Shown: positions 24,954-33,283 of the stretch, one piece after another
Numbering within the stretch: position 1 is the first letter of the stretch
Layout: each line of letters starts with the position of its first letter
Assembly (NCBI RefSeq): GCF_000826545.1
Contig: NZ_CDME01000006.1
Location: forward strand, 527,063-591,062
Reading direction: 5' to 3'
DNA: 64,000 nucleotides
Origin: Kibdelosporangium sp. MJ126-NF4
GTDB taxonomy: Bacteria > Actinomycetota > Actinomycetes > Mycobacteriales > Pseudonocardiaceae
The notes under the pieces: model-generated
Seen by the model: only the letters and a program-made list of their open reading frames with translations
Told to the model about the DNA's origin: nothing
The model's database searches: none
Made by a program: the position numbers and the translations under genes

Positions 24954-26126
24954 GTGAACGCAACCGTGGTCCGCGGCAGGAACGTGGACATCCGACTCTG
25001 GACTCGGCCCGAGGAGGTCGAGGAGCACGCCATGCGGCAGCTGCACAACATCTCCGCGCTGCCGTGGGCCTTCAAGCACATCGCGGTGATGCCGGACGTG
25101 CACTACGGCAAAGGCGCGACAGTCGGGTCCGTGATCGCCATGCGGGACGCGGTCTCGCCCGCGGCGGTCGGTGTGGACATCGGCTGCGGCATGGCGGCCG
25201 TGCGGACCTCGCTGCGCGCCTCGGACCTGCCCGACGACCTCGGCCGGATCCGCTCGGAGATCGAGCAGGCCGTGCCGGTCGGTTTCGCGCTGCACCGGGC
25301 GACCGCGTTCGACCAGCGCGACGCGGCGGACTGGGACACGTTCTGGGGCGGTTTCGACACACTGGCCGGTGGCTTCGACCGGGCACGCGCACTGCACCAG
25401 ATGGGCACGCTCGGCGGCGGCAACCACTTCATCGAGGTCTGCCTGGACACCGACCAGCAGGTCTGGGTGATGCTGCACTCCGGCTCGCGTGGCGTCGGCA
25501 ACATTCTCGCGCAGCACCACATCGCGATCGCCCGCGACCTGGCGCACAACGCCGAGCTGCCGGACCGCGACCTGGCGGTGTTCCTGGCGAGGACGCCGGA
25601 GATGGAGGCGTACCGCCGTGACCTGTACTGGGCGCAGGACTACGCGCGCCGCAACCGCGCGGTCATGCTGCGTCTGGTGTGCTCGGTCCTGCGGGACGAG
25701 TTCCCCCAGGTGACGTTCGAGGAGCCGATCTCCTGCCACCACAACTACGTGGCGGAGGAAACGCACTTCGACACCGACGTGATGGTCACCCGCAAGGGAG
25801 CGATCCGGGCGGGCCTCGGCGACATGGGCATCATCCCCGGCTCGATGGGGACGGGCTCGTACATCGTCCGTGGGCTGGGAAACCCGGACTCGTTCGAGTC
25901 CGCGTCGCACGGCGCGGGCCGCAGGATGTCGCGCACCAAGGCGAAGAAGAAGTTCAGCGCCGAGGACCTCGCGGCGCAGACGGCGGGTGTCGAGTGCCGC
26001 AAGGACGTCGGCGTCGTCGACGAGATCCCGGCGGCCTACAAGGACATCGACGAGGTCATCCGCAACCAGTCCGACCTGGTGGAGATCGTCGCCAAGCTCA
26101 AGCAGGTCATCTGCGTGAAGGGCTGA
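24954..26126 (+). CDS. rtcB: RtcB-family RNA ligase
   Basis: This 390-residue protein is a GTP- and Mn-dependent RNA ligase that joins 2',3'-cyclic phosphate or 3'-phosphate ends to 5'-OH ends. Hallmarks in order: MPDVHYGKGATVGSVIA, VGVDIGCGMAA (metal Asp and Cys), LGGGNHFIEV, MLHSGSRGVGN, ISCHHNYV, GSMGTGSYIV, and the guanylylated His in ASHGAGRRMSRTKA. The start is GTG 24954. No RtcA or RtcR gene adjoins it. A hairpin terminator follows 6 bp after the stop. Confidence 0.95.
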   Translation: MNATVVRGRNVDIRLWTRPEEVEEHAMRQLHNISALPWAFKHIAVMPDVHYGKGATVGSVIAMRDAVSPAAVGVDIGCGMAAVRTSLRASDLPDDLGRIRSEIEQAVPVGFALHRATAFDQRDAADWDTFWGGFDTLAGGFDRARALHQMGTLGGGNHFIEVCLDTDQQVWVMLHSGSRGVGNILAQHHIAIARDLAHNAELPDRDLAVFLARTPEMEAYRRDLYWAQDYARRNRAVMLRLVCSVLRDEFPQVTFEEPISCHHNYVAEETHFDTDVMVTRKGAIRAGLGDMGIIPGSMGTGSYIVRGLGNPDSFESASHGAGRRMSRTKAKKKFSAEDLAAQTAGVECRKDVGVVDEIPAAYKDIDEVIRNQSDLVEIVAKLKQVICVKG

Positions 26127-26131
26127 GACGG

Positions 26132-26157
26132 CGTCCTGGGCCACGCTGCCCAGGACG
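26132..26157. terminator. Hairpin terminator after rtcB
   Basis: CGTCCTGGGC (26132-26141) and GCCCAGGACG (26148-26157) form a perfect 10-bp stem with a six-base loop, immediately after the rtcB stop. It has no U tract. The structure would also serve a minus-strand transcript such as the small reading frame at 26199-26234. Confidence 0.75.
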
Positions 26158-26198
26158 TCCCGGCCTCTGGCTCCCCCCTCAAGGACCAGACGCGCGCC

Positions 26199-26234
26199 TC
26201 AGTCGAACTCGACGGACCCACTACTGCGGCTCAT
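26199..26234 (-). CDS. Possible 11-residue peptide MSRSSGSVEFD
   Basis: An ATG at 26234 follows GAGGAG by about 7 nt, a strong ribosome site, and encodes MSRSSGSVEFD before a stop at 26199. The hairpin at 26132-26157 would terminate the minus-strand transcript 42 bp later. The frame can be extended upstream to 26417, but that part lacks a comparable ribosome site. No similar peptide is known to me. It may be a leader peptide, a small protein, or chance. Confidence 0.25.
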   Translation of the reverse strand: MSRSSGSVEFD

Positions 26235-26466
26235 CTGCTGTCTCCTCTGCTCTTTCCCACTGGCTCGTTCCCGGTTGATGCCGGAGAGTCTTTCGGTGTG
26301 CTGCCGGGGTTTCAACGACCGCGCACCGACGGGGGACGGCGGGACACCGGCTGCCGCGCCCGCTGCGGGATCCCGGCGTCCCAGGGACGTCCCAGGGACG
26401 CGGCCTCGGGTTCTCACGGAGCGTCACGTCTGGCAACCGGGTTCGCTCGATCGGCCCTAGGGCGTT

Positions 26467-26482
26467 TCTGGGCTAGACCAGT
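26467..26482. promoter_or_regulatory. dre-like GntR/UTRA operator before the PTS operon
   Basis: TCTGGGCTAGACCAGT is a near-perfect inverted repeat (CTGG-CTAG-CCAG core). It matches the DasR-responsive element ACTGGTCTAGACCAGT at 14 of 16 positions. It lies 48 bp before the first gene of the PTS operon, whose last-linked neighbour encodes a GntR/UTRA (HutC-DasR subfamily) regulator. A weaker CCAG...CTGG repeat continues to 26491. Confidence 0.6.
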
Positions 26483-26529
26483 AATGTCTGGCGGCAACCG
26501 GGACGACTCAACAGGGGGGAACCTGTGTC

Positions 26530-26922
26530 ATGAACCGGCAGGACAACAACGACGCCGGAGGGGTTCAGCTCGCCGCCCAGCTGCAGGTGCTGAAAGGCCG
26601 CACCGGGCGAAGTTACGAGGCGTTGGGCCGCCGCGCCGGGGCGAGCCGGTCGGCGCTGCACCGCTACTGCACGGGCACCATCGTCCCCATCGAGTTCCAG
26701 CCGCTCGAACGGTTCGCGAGGGTGTGCGGCGCCAGTTCGGCCGAGGTGCGCGAGCTGTACCGGCTGTGGATCCTCGCCGACGCCGAGCGGGACCGGCGGC
26801 GGACGGTCGGCGGGGACCGGGACGAGACGCCCGAGCGGCGACCACGGCGAAAGATCGGCGCGCTGGCGCGCTGGCTGGGTGGCGTGTTCCGGCGTGGCCA
26901 GGGCACAGCGGACCATGGGTGA
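26530..26922 (+). CDS. XRE-type helix-turn-helix protein
   Basis: This is a 130-residue protein with an N-terminal helix-turn-helix (about 12-75; LAAQLQVLKGRTGRSYEALG, then GASRSALHRYCTG) and a basic C-terminus rich in Arg (about 90-125). Similar helix-turn-helix N-termini open many actinomycete regulators. Its last 8 bp overlap the PTS IIB start, so it is the first gene of the PTS operon and may add control or be a coincidental neighbour. No ligand domain is visible. Confidence 0.8.
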   Translation: MNRQDNNDAGGVQLAAQLQVLKGRTGRSYEALGRRAGASRSALHRYCTGTIVPIEFQPLERFARVCGASSAEVRELYRLWILADAERDRRRTVGGDRDETPERRPRRKIGALARWLGGVFRRGQGTADHG

Positions 26923-27403
26923 GCCGATTCGGCTGCGGATCGACGACCGGTTGATCCACGGCCAGGTCACGGTGGTGTGGACGGCCCAGTTGGGCATCGA
27001 GCACCTCGTGGTCGCCAACGACGAGGTCGCCGACGACGACCTGCAGTGCATGCTGTTGCCCCAGGCCGCCCGCGGCCTGCCGACGGACGTGCTGAAGGTC
27101 GCGGACGTGCCTGGCTGGTGCCAGGCACATCACGACGTGCGGGTGATGGTGATCGCCAAACACCCGGAGGACGCGTTCGAGCTCCTGCGGGGTGGGCTCG
27201 ACGTCATCGAGGTCGTGATCGGCAACGTCGCGTCCCTGCCGGGCGTGCGGTCCACGCGGCTGACCAGGTGGGTGACGGCCACCGCGCCACAGGCGGCCGC
27301 GTATCGCGAACTGTCCGCGGCGGGCACCCGTTTCGTGTGCCGGTTGCTGCCCACCGACAAGGGCTCGGACGTGGTGTCCCTGCTGGGAAAGAAGGGCATG
27401 TGA
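26915..27403 (+). CDS. PTS mannose/fructose/sorbose-family IIB
   Basis: This is a 162-residue cytoplasmic phospho-carrier. The phosphorylated histidine is His15 in LRIDDRLIHGQV, the standard IIB-man motif. It takes phosphate from IIA (29019-29372) and passes it to the sugar carried by the IIC-IID channel. The ATG at 26915 overlaps the helix-turn-helix gene, and the stop overlaps the IIC-IID start. This PTS family is uncommon in actinomycetes. The general proteins EI and HPr are not in the window. Confidence 0.94.
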   Translation: MGEPIRLRIDDRLIHGQVTVVWTAQLGIEHLVVANDEVADDDLQCMLLPQAARGLPTDVLKVADVPGWCQAHHDVRVMVIAKHPEDAFELLRGGLDVIEVVIGNVASLPGVRSTRLTRWVTATAPQAAAYRELSAAGTRFVCRLLPTDKGSDVVSLLGKKGM

Positions 27404-29022
27404 CCACCGCGCTGCTGCTGACGCTGCTGAGCGTCTTCTGCATCTACGACTCGCTCGGGCCGTTTCTCGTCTTTGCCGGGCGGCCGCTCATCGCGGGCAC
27501 CCTGGCCGGGGTGATCGTCGGCCAGCCACTGCTGGGCATGGCGGTCGGAGCGACGCTGGAACTGACCGCGCTGGGCGTCTACCAGTACGGCGGCGCGACC
27601 ATCCCGGACTACCAGACCGGCGCGATCGTCGGCACCGCACTGGCCAGTGCCGTGGCGGCCCCGTTCGACCAGCAGGTCGCGGTCGCGTTGGGCATCGGCC
27701 TGCCCGCCGCGCTGCTGCTCGCGGCGCTGGACCCGATCGGCCGGTTCCTGCCGGTCTTCTGGGTCCATCGTGCGGATCGCTACGCCGAGGAAGGCAACGG
27801 CCGGGGCATCGCGCTGATGAACTGGACCGGTTTCCTGCCGTGGGCCGCTGTTCGCGCCATCCCGACGTTCCTCGCCGCACTGGCCGCCACGAGCGGTGTG
27901 GTGCGTGACATCGCCGACGCCATCCCGCCCGGCCTGGTCGACGGGATGAAACTGGCGGGCTCGCTGCTGCCCGCGGTCGGTTTCGCACTGCTGCTCAACG
28001 TGATGCCGGTGCGCAGGTACTGGTACCTGCTGGTGGCCGGGTTCGTGTTGTTCGCGTACCTGAAGATGCCGTTGGTCGGGATCGCGCTGTGCGGGCTGGT
28101 CGCCGCCGCGATCTTCGTGGCAGCGCAGCGAAAACCGGCCACACAGGAACAGGTCGAGCCGACACCGGACGCCGACGACGTGCAGCGGAAGGTGACCCGG
28201 CGCGACCTCAACCGGTCGTTCTGGCGGTACTACTGGGGAAACCAGATCTCCTGGAACTACGAACGCATGCAGGGGCTGAGCTTCTGCTACACCATCGAAC
28301 CAGTGCTGCGGCGGCTGTACCCGCAACGGGCCGACTACGCCGAAGCGCTGCAGCGGCACCTGCAGTTCTTCAACACGTCGCCGATCATCGGCGGCCCACT
28401 GGTGCTCGGCTCGGCGATCGCGATGGAGGAAGCGGGTGAACGCAAGTCGGCCGCCGGTGTGAAAGTGGCGTTGATGGGCCCGCTCGCCGGGATCGGCGAC
28501 ACGCTGACGTGGGCGGTCTACAACAGCATCATCTTCACCATCGGAGCGTCGTGGGCCTTGCAGGGCAACGCGATCGGCCCGGTCTTCACCATGGTGTGCG
28601 TGCTGGTGCCGTACTTCCTGGTCCGTCGGTGGCAGTTCTTCTTCGCCTACCGGCAGGGAAAGCGACTGACCACACGGCTGGCCTCGCACGCACTGGCCAG
28701 GCTCAGTGAAGGCGCGACGATACTGGGACTGGTGATCCTCGGCGGTTTCATCCCGTCGATCGTCAAGATCGCCACCACGCTCACCTATCAGCAGACGGTC
28801 ACGGTGCAAGGGACGCCGTCGACCCAGACCGTGAAGATCCAGGAGCAGTTGGACGCGCTGCTGCCGTACCTGCTGCCGGTCGTCGTCACCGCGGTGACCT
28901 ACTGGCTGCTGCGCAGGTTCCGGCTGAAGACGATCTGGCTGATCCTCGGCGTCGCCGTGGTCGGCGTCGCCCTCGGCTGGCTCGGCTGGTTCGCCCCGGC
29001 ACTGCCGGAGGTGGCCAAGTGA
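27400..29022 (+). CDS. Fused PTS IIC-IID membrane permease, mannose family
   Basis: This single protein of 540 residues combines two subunits that are normally separate. IIC occupies about 1-245 (begins VTTALLLTLLSVFCIYDSLG, with the GATLELTALGVYQYGGATIPDYQ family block). A hydrophilic linker near 245-265 (PATQEQVEPTPDADDVQRK) leads to IID at about 266-540 (TRRDLNRSFWRYYWGNQISW, NYERMQGLSFCYTIEPVL, then MGPLAGIGDTLTW). Together they form the sugar channel and phosphotransfer site. Substrate is unknown; the family handles mannose, amino sugars and related hexoses. The GTG start overlaps the IIB stop, and the stop overlaps the IIA start. Confidence 0.93.
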   Translation: MTTALLLTLLSVFCIYDSLGPFLVFAGRPLIAGTLAGVIVGQPLLGMAVGATLELTALGVYQYGGATIPDYQTGAIVGTALASAVAAPFDQQVAVALGIGLPAALLLAALDPIGRFLPVFWVHRADRYAEEGNGRGIALMNWTGFLPWAAVRAIPTFLAALAATSGVVRDIADAIPPGLVDGMKLAGSLLPAVGFALLLNVMPVRRYWYLLVAGFVLFAYLKMPLVGIALCGLVAAAIFVAAQRKPATQEQVEPTPDADDVQRKVTRRDLNRSFWRYYWGNQISWNYERMQGLSFCYTIEPVLRRLYPQRADYAEALQRHLQFFNTSPIIGGPLVLGSAIAMEEAGERKSAAGVKVALMGPLAGIGDTLTWAVYNSIIFTIGASWALQGNAIGPVFTMVCVLVPYFLVRRWQFFFAYRQGKRLTTRLASHALARLSEGATILGLVILGGFIPSIVKIATTLTYQQTVTVQGTPSTQTVKIQEQLDALLPYLLPVVVTAVTYWLLRRFRLKTIWLILGVAVVGVALGWLGWFAPALPEVAK

Positions 29023-29372
29023 CCAGGATCGTCCTCATCGGACACGGTGGTCTGCCGGACGGGATGCGCGACGCGGTCGAACTGATCCTCGGCCCGCAGC
29101 CCCGGCTGGCCGCGCTCGGCCTCCTCGCCGGGCAGTCCCCGGACGACCTGCGGGAACGGCTGATGTCCCTGGTCGACGGCGAGACGCTCGTGCTCGCGGA
29201 CATCCAGGGCGGCACGCCGTGGAACGTGGCGTCGACCGTCGCGCACGGTCGCGCGGACGTCGAGGTCGTCGCCGGGTTCAGCCTGCCGATGGTGCTCGCC
29301 GTGCTGACCGGTGACGCCAGCTCTCCCACCGACCTCGCTGTCATCGCGACGAAGGAAAGAGGTGGGGGATGA
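29019..29372 (+). CDS. PTS mannose-family IIA
   Basis: This is a small cytoplasmic carrier of 117 residues with phospho-acceptor His9 in VLIGHGGLPDGM and the ADIQGGTPWNVAS loop of the IIA-man fold. It receives phosphate from HPr and passes it to IIB. The GTG start and the stop overlap both neighbours, so it is produced in step with the permease and the hydrolase. Confidence 0.93.
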   Translation: MTRIVLIGHGGLPDGMRDAVELILGPQPRLAALGLLAGQSPDDLRERLMSLVDGETLVLADIQGGTPWNVASTVAHGRADVEVVAGFSLPMVLAVLTGDASSPTDLAVIATKERGGG

Positions 29373-30691
29373 ACGGGCTCTTACTCGCTTGTTCCACAGT
29401 GGACGTCACGCCGCCGGTCGGCCACCCGTTGGGCGGGTATGTCGCACGGGGCGAGAAGCCTGCCACGGCGACGCTGGACCCGTTGGAGGCAACGGTGTTC
29501 TGGCTCAGCACCGCCGACGACCCCGGTGTGCTCTGGCTCAGCATCGACGCACTGGCCGTGGACACCGCACTCGCCCGGAGACTGGCGGAGGCCGTGGGCG
29601 TCGCCGTCGGCATACCGCCGGACCGCGTGCTGGTGTGCGCGAGCCACACGCACAGCGGGCCGCTGGGCTGGACCGGGAGCATCCACCCCGCGATACCGGG
29701 AGACCGCGACCAGGCCCTGATCGAACGCCTGGTCGCCGCCGTGGTGGCCGTGGTGGCCGATCTGCCCGCCCAGCGCGTTCCAGTCGACCTGTCGTGGTGC
29801 GTCGCGTCCGTCACGGGACTGGGCAGCAACAGGAACCACAAGGACGGGCCCCACGACACCAGCGCCGGGGTGGTGGTGGCCCGGCCACGCGGTGACTCCG
29901 CCACGCCACGGACATTGGCCGTGCTGGTCGACTATGCCTGCCACCCGACCGTGCTCGGGCCACGCGAACTGGCGTGGTCCGCTGACTGGCCGGGGGCCGC
30001 TCGCCGGTTGCTCGCGGGCGCTCTCGCCGCCGTCGACGATCCCCACGCGGCCGAACCGGCCCGGCCGGTGGTGGCCTTCCTGCAGGGCGCGGCCGGTGAC
30101 AGCAGCCCGCGGTTCGTCCGCAGGGGCCGGGACTACGCCGAAGTGGCCAGGCTCGGCGCCCTGCTCGTCGGCGCGGTCCTGCAGGCGGTTCAGCTGACCA
30201 CGACACCCGTGGCACCCGAACCGCCGAGGGTGTACCGGAGATCCGTGCGGATACCCACCCGGGATCTGTCCGTCACGACGGCGCTGTCCCATGTCGAACA
30301 GACAGGCCGGGAGGACTCCCCGGAGCAACGGCTGAGCCAGACGAAACAGGAGGGCGTCCGCATCCTCACCGGCCTGCGCACCGTGGACCTGCCTGCAGAT
30401 CTCGAACTGCCACTGACGGTCGTCACCCTCGGCCACATCGCGTGGGTGCACCTGCCGGTCGAACTGTTCGGTTCGTTCGGCCTCAGGATCAAGGAAGCGA
30501 GCCCCTTCCCGGTCACCAGGGTGATCGGCTACACCGACGGCTACGCCGGTTACGTGCCCGACGCCGACGGGCTACGCGTGGGCTGCCAGGAAGCGCTGCT
30601 GGGCTTCCTCGACGAGGGCGCGGGCGAGATCCTGGTCAACGGAAGCCTGCAGTTGCTCGAAGACGCACGTCACGGCGGCGGACCGACGTAG
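29369..30691 (+). CDS. Cytoplasmic ceramidase-like metallohydrolase
   Basis: This 440-residue protein belongs to the neutral/alkaline ceramidase N-terminal domain family. Zinc ligands are suggested by CASHTHSGPLGW and by the later VDYACHPTVLG; FLQGAAGDSSPRF and GYTDGYAGYVPD are further family blocks. It has no signal peptide, unlike secreted ceramidases, so it probably acts inside the cell on a compound delivered by the coupled PTS, perhaps an amide- or ester-linked sugar. Secondary ceramidase-family members work on carbohydrates. The start overlaps IIA; the 3' end overlaps the convergent GntR gene by 22 bp. Confidence 0.85.
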   Translation: MNGLLLACSTVDVTPPVGHPLGGYVARGEKPATATLDPLEATVFWLSTADDPGVLWLSIDALAVDTALARRLAEAVGVAVGIPPDRVLVCASHTHSGPLGWTGSIHPAIPGDRDQALIERLVAAVVAVVADLPAQRVPVDLSWCVASVTGLGSNRNHKDGPHDTSAGVVVARPRGDSATPRTLAVLVDYACHPTVLGPRELAWSADWPGAARRLLAGALAAVDDPHAAEPARPVVAFLQGAAGDSSPRFVRRGRDYAEVARLGALLVGAVLQAVQLTTTPVAPEPPRVYRRSVRIPTRDLSVTTALSHVEQTGREDSPEQRLSQTKQEGVRILTGLRTVDLPADLELPLTVVTLGHIAWVHLPVELFGSFGLRIKEASPFPVTRVIGYTDGYAGYVPDADGLRVGCQEALLGFLDEGAGEILVNGSLQLLEDARHGGGPT

Positions 30692-31434
30692 GTCTCCACG
30701 TTGTAGCGGTCGCCGCGATACACCGACCGACCGCCCTCGATGACCCTGCCCAACGCGTCCCGTGGGGTCGCCTCGATCGAGAAACACGGCTGGGCCGGGC
30801 TGATGTGCAGCAGCTTCGCGTCGTCGGCGTCCGGCAACACCGCCCAGATGTAGGCCTTCGAGTGCCGGATCTGCGTGCCCCACCGGTCACGCAGATCCTG
30901 GTGCAGCGAGCGGTCGTTCCAGTCGACGTCCTCGATGCCGGGGAACCGCTCGACGGAAAGGTAGGTCCGCTCGATCGCCATCGGGATCCCGTCGGCGGTC
31001 CGCATCCGCACCAGCCGGAACGCGGGCGCGCCCGGTTCGATCTCCAACCGGGCGGCCAGCCGTTCCGAAGCGGCCTCGACCTCGGCGGACAACACGACAG
31101 CACCGGGCGTGTGCCCGCTGTCGCGGACGAAAGTGCTGTACGACTTGAGGAAGTCGACGTGCGCGATCGGCGGCTCGGCGACGTAGGTCCCGCCACGGGG
31201 CCGCCGGACCACCAGCCCGTCGGTCGCCAGCCGGTGCAACTGCTGCCGGACGGTCATCCTGGCGATGCCGAAGTGTTCGGCGAGGACCCGTTCGGACGGC
31301 AGCATGTCACCCGGCCGCATGGCCGAGACCATCCGCTCGAGAATGCCCCGCAGCTCGTCGCCCTTCGGTGCCGCGTCGCTGAGGTTCGCGGGCAGCGGCA
31401 CGGAGGGATCGGGCTGGTGCTTGCTGCGGGGCAC
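30670..31434 (-). CDS. GntR-family (UTRA) regulator, likely of the PTS operon
   Basis: This is a HutC/DasR-subfamily regulator of 254 residues. A winged helix-turn-helix (about 25-90; MLPSERVLAEHFGIARMTVRQQ and GTYVAE) is followed by a UTRA ligand domain (about 105-250; ERLAARLEIEPGAPAFRLVRMR, then FSIEATPRDALGRVIE). GTG 31434, 4 bp past the serS stop, is preferred over TTG 31464, which lies inside serS. DasR-type proteins sense phosphorylated amino sugars. The dre-like site at 26467-26482 is the probable target. Confidence 0.9.
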   Translation of the reverse strand: MPRSKHQPDPSVPLPANLSDAAPKGDELRGILERMVSAMRPGDMLPSERVLAEHFGIARMTVRQQLHRLATDGLVVRRPRGGTYVAEPPIAHVDFLKSYSTFVRDSGHTPGAVVLSAEVEAASERLAARLEIEPGAPAFRLVRMRTADGIPMAIERTYLSVERFPGIEDVDWNDRSLHQDLRDRWGTQIRHSKAYIWAVLPDADDAKLLHISPAQPCFSIEATPRDALGRVIEGGRSVYRGDRYNVETYVGPPP

Positions 31435-31438
31435 CTGA

Positions 31439-32704
31439 TCAGGCCCTGGGTTCGAGGACCTCAAGACCGCCGAGACCCGGCCGCAGTGCTTCGGGGACCA
31501 CGACGGACCCGTCGGCCTGCTGGTGGTTCTCCACGATCGCGACGATCCAGCGGGTGGTCGCCAGCGTGCCGTTGAGGGTCGCGGCGATCTGCGGCTTGCC
31601 GTTCTCGTCGCGGTAGCGCACGTTGAGCCTGCGTGCCTGGAACGTCGTGGTGTTCGACGTGGACGTCAGCTCCCGGTAGGCCTGCTGCGACGGGAACCAC
31701 GCCTCGCAGTCGAACTTGCGGGCGGCGCTCGTGCCCAGATCACCCGAGGCGGTGTCGATCACCCGATACGGCACCTCGATCTTGCCGAGCATCTCCTCTT
31801 CCCACGCGAGCAGCCGGTCGTGCTCGGCCTCGGCTTCCTCGGGCCTGCAGTAGGAGAACATCTCGACCTTGTCGAACTGGTGCACGCGGATGATGCCGCG
31901 AGTGTCCTTGCCGTACGACCCAGCCTCCCGCCGGTAGCACGACGACCAGCCCGCGTACCGGCGCGGACCCTTCGACAGATCGATGATCTCGTCGGAGTGA
32001 TAGCCCGCGAGCGGCACCTCCGACGTGCCGACGAGATAGAGGTCGTCATCGGCGAGGCGATACACCTCGGTCGAGTGCGCGCCGAGATAGCCGGTGCCGT
32101 CCATGATCTCCGGACGAACCAGCGACGGCGTGATCATCAACTGGAAGCCGTTGGCCACCGCCTGCTGCACGGCCATGTTGAGCAGGGAGAGCTGCAACAG
32201 CGCGCCGACCCCGGTGAGGAAGTAGAACCGCGAGCCGGACACCTTCGCGCCCCGCTCCATGTCCACCCCACCGAGCCTGGTCAACAGGTCGAGGTGATCG
32301 GCGGCGTCGAAGTCGAGCTTCCTCGGCTCACCGACGTGCTTGAGCACGACATAGTCGTCCTCGCCGCCCACCGGAGCGGCCGGATGAACCAGGTTGGGGA
32401 TGACGCGGTGCAGCTTGGCGACAGCGTCCTCCGCCGCACCCTGCTCGGCCTCGGCAGCCTTGACCTCGGCAGCCATCTCCTTGCCCTTGGTCAGCAGCGC
32501 GTCGCGCTCCTCACCCTTGGCCTTGCCCACCTGACGGCCGAAAACCTTCTGCTCGGCCCGCAGCGAGTCAGCCCTGGAGACGGAACTGCGGCGACGCTCG
32601 TCGGCAGACAGCAACTGGTCCACCAGCTGCTCATCCTCACCACGGGCGCGCTGTGACGCACGCACCGCCTCCGGGTCTTCGCGCAGTGTCTTCAGGTCAA
32701 TCAC
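31439..32704 (-). CDS. serS: Seryl-tRNA synthetase
   Basis: This class II synthetase of 421 residues charges tRNA-Ser. An N-terminal coiled-coil arm (about 1-105) binds the tRNA; the catalytic domain has motif 2 in [30 protein letters not shown] and motif 3 near [18 protein letters not shown]. The length equals that of other actinobacterial enzymes. The start is GTG 32704 ([10 protein letters not shown]). The GntR gene begins 4 bp after its stop and may be read through from it. Confidence 0.97.
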   Translation of the reverse strand: MIDLKTLREDPEAVRASQRARGEDEQLVDQLLSADERRRSSVSRADSLRAEQKVFGRQVGKAKGEERDALLTKGKEMAAEVKAAEAEQGAAEDAVAKLHRVIPNLVHPAAPVGGEDDYVVLKHVGEPRKLDFDAADHLDLLTRLGGVDMERGAKVSGSRFYFLTGVGALLQLSLLNMAVQQAVANGFQLMITPSLVRPEIMDGTGYLGAHSTEVYRLADDDLYLVGTSEVPLAGYHSDEIIDLSKGPRRYAGWSSCYRREAGSYGKDTRGIIRVHQFDKVEMFSYCRPEEAEAEHDRLLAWEEEMLGKIEVPYRVIDTASGDLGTSAARKFDCEAWFPSQQAYRELTSTSNTTTFQARRLNVRYRDENGKPQIAATLNGTLATTRWIVAIVENHQQADGSVVVPEALRPGLGGLEVLEPRA

Positions 32705-32913
32705 GCTAAATAGCCTAGTCGTCGGTGGAACTCAATTCGTTGACGCCCGGCCGACAGACGTGCAGCCGCCGTGTGAGTGCCGCTGCCGCGTGACTACTGC
32801 CGCCGCCGCCGTGTGTGCGGTCATCGCCGTAGGCCCGCCTCAGGGACGTGATTGTGTTGCCCGGTGTGTCGGGCTTGTTCCCGACGCTCGAGTTTGCTCG
32901 TGGCTCGAAGAGC

Positions 32914-33171
32914 GTGTCCTCGCCGGACGGCAGGCCGCCGAGAGGGAAACCAACCCGTGGTCTGTTCACCCGGTTGGCTGTGCTCACGTGACTTCCCGGG
33001 TCCAGTGGTAGAGAGAGGCGTGGTTGGTTCCCTCCCGTATGTCCTGCCGGAGGAAACCACGGCGTGCCGGGAGGTCGGTATCGCCTGCGCTTGGGGTTGG
33101 GTTGCGTAGGCCGACCTCCCGACACGCCGTGGTATGGCTACGCCCAGGCCATACGGGAGGAAACCAACCAC
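32914..33171 (+). repeat. Dispersed hairpin repeat, copy B (second sequence type)
   Basis: The module CTCGCCGGACGGCAGGCCGCC then GAGGGAAACCAACC (32942-32955) precedes the long imperfect hairpin 33020-33171. Its arms carry GTGGTTGGTTCCCTCCCG and CGGGAGGAAACCAACCAC, and the inner stem pairs CACGGCGTGCCGGGAGG with CCTCCCGACACGCCGTG. It is the same architecture as copy A, but both arms differ in matched positions. It lies in the 580-bp gap upstream of serS and downstream of the DUF350 gene. The first 200 bp of that gap hold nothing I recognise. Confidence 0.85.
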
Positions 33172-33193
33172 GAACCCCACCCATGCGCTATGC

Positions 33194-33273
33194 GCGCAAG
33201 GCCGCTCACGCGCAAGGCCGCTCACGCGCAAGGCCGCTTTCCCGCTTGCCCGCTTACGCGCAAGGCCACTTAC
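33194..33273. repeat. 16-bp tandem repeat, five units
   Basis: Five adjacent 16-bp units run from 33194: GCGCAAGGCCGCTCAC twice, then GCGCAAGGCCGCTTTC, a diverged CCGCTTGCCCGCTTAC, and GCGCAAGGCCACTTAC. They sit in the position of the GCGC-rich tail of hairpin copies A and C, so they look like a local expansion of that tail. Copy number may vary between strains. No spacers are present. Confidence 0.8.
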
Positions 33274-33283
33274 GCGTGGACTG

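Noticed and set aside
27130..28809. Minus-strand open frame of 559 codons opposite the PTS permease
   Set aside because: His/Arg/Gln-rich shadow of the IIC-IID gene; the sense strand has complete family motifs.
30442..32656. Two plus-strand frames opposite the GntR gene and serS
   Set aside because: Both are antisense to strongly conserved proteins and show no recognisable domain.
32705..33020. A tRNA or other RNA gene in the gap near serS
   Set aside because: No cloverleaf-like sequence or CCA end was seen; the gap holds the repeat and otherwise unremarkable GC-rich DNA. No tRNA or rRNA was seen anywhere in the window.
33194..33273. Tandem 16-bp units as a small CRISPR array
   Set aside because: Units are directly adjacent without spacers, are too short, and no cas gene is near.
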